Assembly (NCBI GenBank): GCA_018136815.1
Contig: CM030935.1
Location: 5,928,351-5,992,350, forward strand
Origin: Isochrysis galbana
Taxonomy: Eukaryota; Haptophyta; Isochrysidales; Isochrysidaceae
Direction: 5' to 3'
Length of the DNA: 64,000 nucleotides
In this document: positions 57,820 through 64,000 of the stretch, piece by piece
Layout of the letters: each line of letters opens with the position of its first letter
Numbering within the stretch: position 1 is the first letter of the stretch
Translations under genes and position numbers: made by a program
Notes under the pieces: generated by a model
Told to the model about the DNA's origin: nothing
Databases searched by the model: none
Seen by the model: the letters and a program-made list of their open reading frames with translations, nothing else

Positions 57820-57975
57820 ATTCCGCCATCGCTAGCAGCCGCAGATACGCCTGATTCACATCCCTTGGCCTACGACGCCCACGCGCCACATAATAGCTAA
57901 CAGAGTAATTATTCCGCCATCGCTAGTGACCGAAGGCACGCCTCTGATTCGCATCCCTTGGCCTTGGCCTACGAT
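57820..57975 (+). repeat. Imperfect ~90-bp tandem duplication
   Basis: ATTCCGCCATCGCTAG ... CACATCCCTTGGCCTACGA appears at about 57820 and again at about 57910 with small insertions. Confidence 0.7.
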
Positions 57976-58583
57976 GCACGATGCCCACGCTGGGTGTGTT
58001 TCGACCCTTCGCCGTCGCGCCTAGACTCATGCTACAGGCTACAGCTCATCACGTACTCGTTGCTGGCGGTGGGCTATCGCCTATGGCCTATGGGCATAGC
58101 GCTCACGCTCATGCTAGATGCTAGCACTCCTCGATCGAACACGAGCGCCTCTTCGTTCGGCGTTTCCGTGGGGGCGCCGCACCCCCCCTCATGATGGGCC
58201 TATCCGAACACCCGGCTCAACCGGAGTGGCGCTTAACCCGAGGCTGAAACGTTGTATCCGATTGCTAGTGGGGTGTGCTAGATGATAAACATCGTTATCA
58301 TTGCACAAGTTAGGAGCTCGTTTGTACTACAGCGCATAACGCGTAAACGCAACCTCCGGAGCTGAGCCAAGCGGCCGCCGACCCGCGTGTTCGACATGCG
58401 ACGAAGCACATCGTGAAGCGATTCAATGCGCACTGAGCGCGAGTGCGGAGGCAAAGTAGCGCGGTTACATCTGCTTTGCCGTCGCCTTCATGGTCGGGCC
58501 ATTGTTGGACAAGTCATGTGAGCCAAACACCTAAGCAACCATTCGAGGCGTGGAACGACAGGATGAGAGCTTCTATGCAACAC
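57976..58583. other. Intergenic, nothing recognised
   Basis: Spacer downstream of GMP reductase; no coding signal. Confidence 0.45.
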
Positions 58584-60844
<2,261 letters not shown>

Positions 60845-61063
60845 CGAGGCGGCGGCGCCGGGGGGCGGCGGGAGCTGGATTCACTGAGGCTGATCTAAGG
60901 TTAGAAGAGGGGAAGGGGGCGGAGGTGAACCCTAGCTAGGGGTAGGGGTGCCCTAAACCCTAAAACACAATTCGAGTAAGCAGTAAGCAGTAGGGAGCGT
61001 GCAGCAGTGAGTGGGGGTAGGCTACCGGTAAGGGGTGGGGGGGGGCGGCGAAGGCGCTGTGAT
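60845..61063. other. 5' flank of GMP reductase
   Basis: Contains CCCTAAACCCTAAAACAC (about 60951-60968), two telomere-like units only, and a G-rich stretch. No gene. Confidence 0.5.
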
Positions 61064-61605
61064 CTCTGATCTCACTTTTGGCTTTTGGAGATCGCTTGTG
61101 AGGGCGCGCCGGCAGCTTAGCGCTTAGCGCTTAGCGCGGAACGCGGTTCTCGCGGGCTCGCGGCTCGCGGGGAGCTCATGGAGCTTTCCTCTTTCCTCGG
61201 GCCCCATGTTGGATGTTGGAAGTTGGAAGTTGGAAGTGACTACGCACTACGCTACGGGCCATTGATTGCGAACGACGCAAGGAGCAAGGAGGGCGCGTCA
61301 GTGCGAAAGGAGCCTTGTGGGCTAGTGGCTAGTGGGGGAGTGGGGGATTGTGGCGCAGGCGACTGGGACTGGCGACTGGCGACTGGGGTTGGCTCAAGCT
61401 CAGGCGCGTGCTTGACTCGTATTAACTCGTTGATCGGAATATAGACTCGGAAACTCGGAGGGCCTCGATGGGAAACGCGAAGGGACTCGACGAATCGACG
61501 AAGTTGCCACAAACACAAACAAAACACAAAAACAGGCACGAGAAACCCCAAAACCAAAACCAACGACCTTGGTTGGGCTCAAAAAACTAACATAAACTCT
61601 TCGAC
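61064..61605 (+). repeat. Dispersed repeat family B, copy 3 (diverged)
   Basis: Same order of segments as 27226-27600 and 33312-33650: GAGGGCGCGCCGGCAGC, GGGGAGCTCATGGAGCTTTC, TCAGGCGCGTGCTTG, GACTCGACGAA, CCAACGACCTTGG. It has extra short duplications such as GCGCTTAGCGCTTAGC. It abuts retroelement copy G. Confidence 0.75.
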
Positions 61606-62212
61606 AACTATCACTAAACTCATAGATAGGGTCATGGAGCGCGCGCCGCTCCCCTCCCCCACTGCCGCCGCCCTCGCCGAGATGGACGAACTACTCACTA
61701 CTCATGGACACGCCGCTGTCGCCGAAGCGACCGCGTCAGGATGACCCACCCGGCCAGGCACGCACCGCAGCCACCACACCACACCCCCGCATCACTGCAC
61801 AACAGCAAGACGACAGCGCCACCATCCACCATGCTAACAGCTAACAGCCAAGCTGCAGTACAAGCCCCACACCACCCTCCACCCTCCACAGCCACACCCA
61901 CACACACACACACCACCCACCACCCACCACAATCCACTGTCGGGCTGTCGGGACGCTCAATAGGGAAGGTTTCCGGGCCTGGCCCCTATACAGCCACGGC
62001 ACCGCCCTCGTGCTCGAGGGCCCGGCCCGGCGCCATCAACATCATAGCCCACCCCGGAGCAAACGAGCAAACCGAAAGCAGAAAGGAATGAAAGGAGGGC
62101 CAGGGGGAAAAGGTGGAAGGTGGAGGGATGGGGAATAAGGGCGACGTCGGCGGAGAGGTAGAAAAACCTAGACTTAGTAGGTGTTGGCCAAGAATCTTCA
62201 GATGGTTATTTT
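61602..62212 (+). mobile_element. Short retroelement copy G, both ends present
   Basis: 5': ACTATCACTAAACTCATAGA palindrome derivative, GGGTCATGGAGCG with ATG at 61634 (MERAPLPSPTAAALAEMDEL). A frame shift then exposes the conserved MDTPLSPKRPRQDDPPGQ. 3': AGGAATGAAAGGAGGGCCAG ... AGAATCTTCAGATGG then T-rich. About 610 bp, no reverse transcriptase. Confidence 0.65.
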
Positions 62213-62458
62213 GTATCTTTCTTTTGGTTTTGGCCTTAGACCTTAGAGCACGAAGAACAAGCTAAAGAAGCAACGAAGGTCTGAACATTCCTGTATTGTG
62301 ATTCCACGCTTGATGGCTGCACGACTTGGCTCCAATAGTCAAGCGCTATGCTAGCGCCAATCAGCGATCAGTGACAGCAGGGGACATAGACAAGCTGAGA
62401 CGTGGCGTTGTGAACCCTACTCCAAAGCACATCACTCGTGCACGTGCAATGCAATAAT

Positions 62459-63934
62459 TCACAGTTTCCTTATGCGGAAATAATTGTACAGACCGAAGGA
62501 TATGAGGGAGATAGTATATCCAACCATCTCAAGTTGGGTGATGTGCTCGCCAAGCACCATTGAAGACACCAGCACAAGGCTGGCATTCCGCGCAGTACTT
62601 AGCACCTGCGGCGAGGGCAGCACTAGGAAAAGTCAGGCGCGGGGCGTCTTCAGATATCACGGATTCCACCGCCCAAATCGTTGTTGTGTCCGTACGCACC
62701 TTGAGTGTAACGGAGTTGGTCAGCTTGATGACAGCGGCGGCGCAATAGTTTACCACGGCGCCCAGCGCGAGCGACAACAAAAATGGTCCAGGATGATTGA
62801 GAGGAGCACGCCATGCCCCAGACTGGATTGCGCGCGGGAGCTCAAGGATGGCGGACGCGCTGATGAGCCACATGAAAGACACGGGTGCCATATAATATTG
62901 TCCCTCGACCACCTGCCACACAAAGCACAGCACAGGAAGGGCGGTTAAGCGCGGTGTAGCGCGGTGGTGCCCAATGGGGGGTCTTATTCAATTGCGTGCA
63001 TGTTTGGACACATCTATGTGTATGTTTGGACCGTATCTGTGCCCCGTGCTGCTTCTCGTGCGCGCAGCTCATCCAAGCCCGTTGCTGGTGTCGCGCCACA
63101 TCCAAGCGCACTGGGACGCGCTTGCGTGCCACAGGCGGAGCGCCACGGGATGCCCATAGCGGTTGGGAGCCATGCCGTGGACACTAGGCGCTGGCATGAG
63201 TGCTTGGCATAAGACTAGGTGCTCATTAGGACTATCACGCCCGAGTGAGTTGCATGGGGCGTCGCGCGAGGAGTCGAGGCAGGAGCACACACCCCAAAGT
63301 TGTTATTCTGCAGCAATTTCTGAGTGAGGACGAGGCGCAGCGCCTCGCACGTCTCAGAGCTGAGCATGATCAGGAGGCCAACAAGGTTGAAATCAGTCGT
63401 CCCGACTGTGGCGGCGGCCGTGCCGGCGCACATGCCGATGACCGTCATGGAGACGAGAGCCGATGGCCTCTCGATTTGGAGGAGGAAGAGCATCAGCAGC
63501 GTCACCGTCGGCGTAAACGCCTTGAGCATCTGGATGAAGCCGACCGGAAGGTAGAGGTATACTGCGTTCCCACAAGCGAGCGTGCCCGCCATCGTCGCTC
63601 CGATCGGTGCGAGGTTGTACAGCATGAATTGGGGCGTAACGAGGTGTCGATGCTGAGGCTCGACGAGCCGCACCACCTTGATGAGCACGGTCGCCGTCAG
63701 CGAGGCGCCCACGAGGCCGAGGCCTGAGAGTGCCATTGGGAAGTTGAAGCCGACCTCTTTGAGGATGTGCCTGTTAATCAGGATGAGGGCTGGGCCGACG
63801 GCGAGGTAGACCACGCAGGCGAGCATGCTCTTAATCAAGTAGATCCAGCGCGTCAGCCCGCCTTCCTCCACTTCCGCCCCCGCCTCCTGTACGAGCGGAA
63901 GGCTCTCGTCGCGCGGCGGCTTTCGCCCCGCCAT
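62459..63934 (-). CDS. Triose-phosphate/nucleotide-sugar transporter family protein
   Basis: Three exons, 63934-63293, 62912-62700 and 62605-62459, all phase 0, give 333 residues (family-typical). Donors are GTGTGT and GTGCGT. About ten hydrophobic helices: RWIYLIKSMLACVVYLAVGP, ALILINRHILKEVGFNFPMA, VGFIQMLKAFTPTVTLLMLF, VVNYCAAAVIKLTNSVTLKV, VLSTARNASLVLVSSMVLGE and HITQLEMVGYTISLISFGLY. The KAFTPTVTLL and TNSVTLKVLSTARN motifs are the TPT/NST signatures. No plastid transit peptide is evident, so a Golgi/ER nucleotide-sugar antiporter is as likely as a plastid phosphate translocator. Confidence 0.9.
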
Positions 63935-64000
63935 CGCGACCGCCGGTGCTTCCCTCGCTCCCCCCGCCCGGCCCCTCTCTCTTCTTTCTTCCCCTCTTCT

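Noticed and set aside
60951-60968. Telomere-like CCCTAAA repeats
   Set aside because: Only two units, flanked by ordinary sequence and genes on both sides; not a chromosome end.

Overview
This is nuclear DNA of a GC-rich eukaryotic microalga. Every recognisable gene is eukaryotic, most are interrupted by short spliceosomal introns (65-800 bp), and several introns appear to use GC-AG instead of GT-AG boundaries. Transposable elements, polypurine/polypyrimidine microsatellites and homopolymer G/C runs fill the spaces. A twin-arginine-type leader on an aldo/keto reductase hints at a plastid. A haptophyte or similar secondary alga fits best, but the species cannot be named from the sequence alone. 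Functions were assigned by recognising motifs in conceptual translations; exon joins were worked out by hand from splice signals and reading phase.

Layout. 1-8.4 kb: a giant VPS13/chorein lipid-transfer gene (minus), running off the left edge. 9.5-10.4 kb: one arm of a ~0.9 kb inverted repeat whose partner lies at 22.3-23.2 kb. 11.0-12.7 kb: a TraB-domain gene with a LON-like domain inserted (minus). 13.2-16.2 kb: repeats, a MITE, a tandem repeat and non-LTR retrotransposon pieces. 16.7-18.5 kb: a PA28-type proteasome activator (minus). 20.5-21.6 kb: a plastid-type aldo/keto reductase (minus). 24.35-26.8 kb: an armadillo-repeat ADP-ribosyltransferase (plus). 29.1-32.0 kb: an AAAP/SLC36-like amino acid transporter (minus). 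33.3-34.4 kb: repeats. 36.4-38.8 kb: a proline-rich protein with a degenerate NSF-D2-like domain (plus). 39.5-41.3 kb: an intact-looking mariner-like transposon nested in the 5' palindrome of a retroelement. 43.3-50.3 kb: a 2,278-residue ART/EF-hand/ankyrin protein (plus). 51-53.5 kb: a repetitive leader element and a broken YgfZ/GcvT-like gene. 54.4-56.2 kb: glucosidase II beta (plus). 56.8-57.5 and 61.6-62.2 kb: two short retroelement copies. 58.6-60.8 kb: GMP reductase (minus). 62.5-63.9 kb: a triose-phosphate/nucleotide-sugar transporter (minus).

The host genes do not form a pathway. They cover membrane lipid transfer, proteasome regulation, ER glycoprotein quality control, purine interconversion and membrane transport. 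The two unrelated-looking loci that both end in an R-S-E ADP-ribosyltransferase attached to interaction repeats (armadillo in one, ankyrin plus EF-hands in the other) are the most unusual biology here. The repeat landscape can be partly resolved: at least seven copies of one retroelement 5' end share a short palindrome followed by an ATG, three 3' ends share a terminal TCTTCAGAT motif, and several other dispersed families recur in both orientations.
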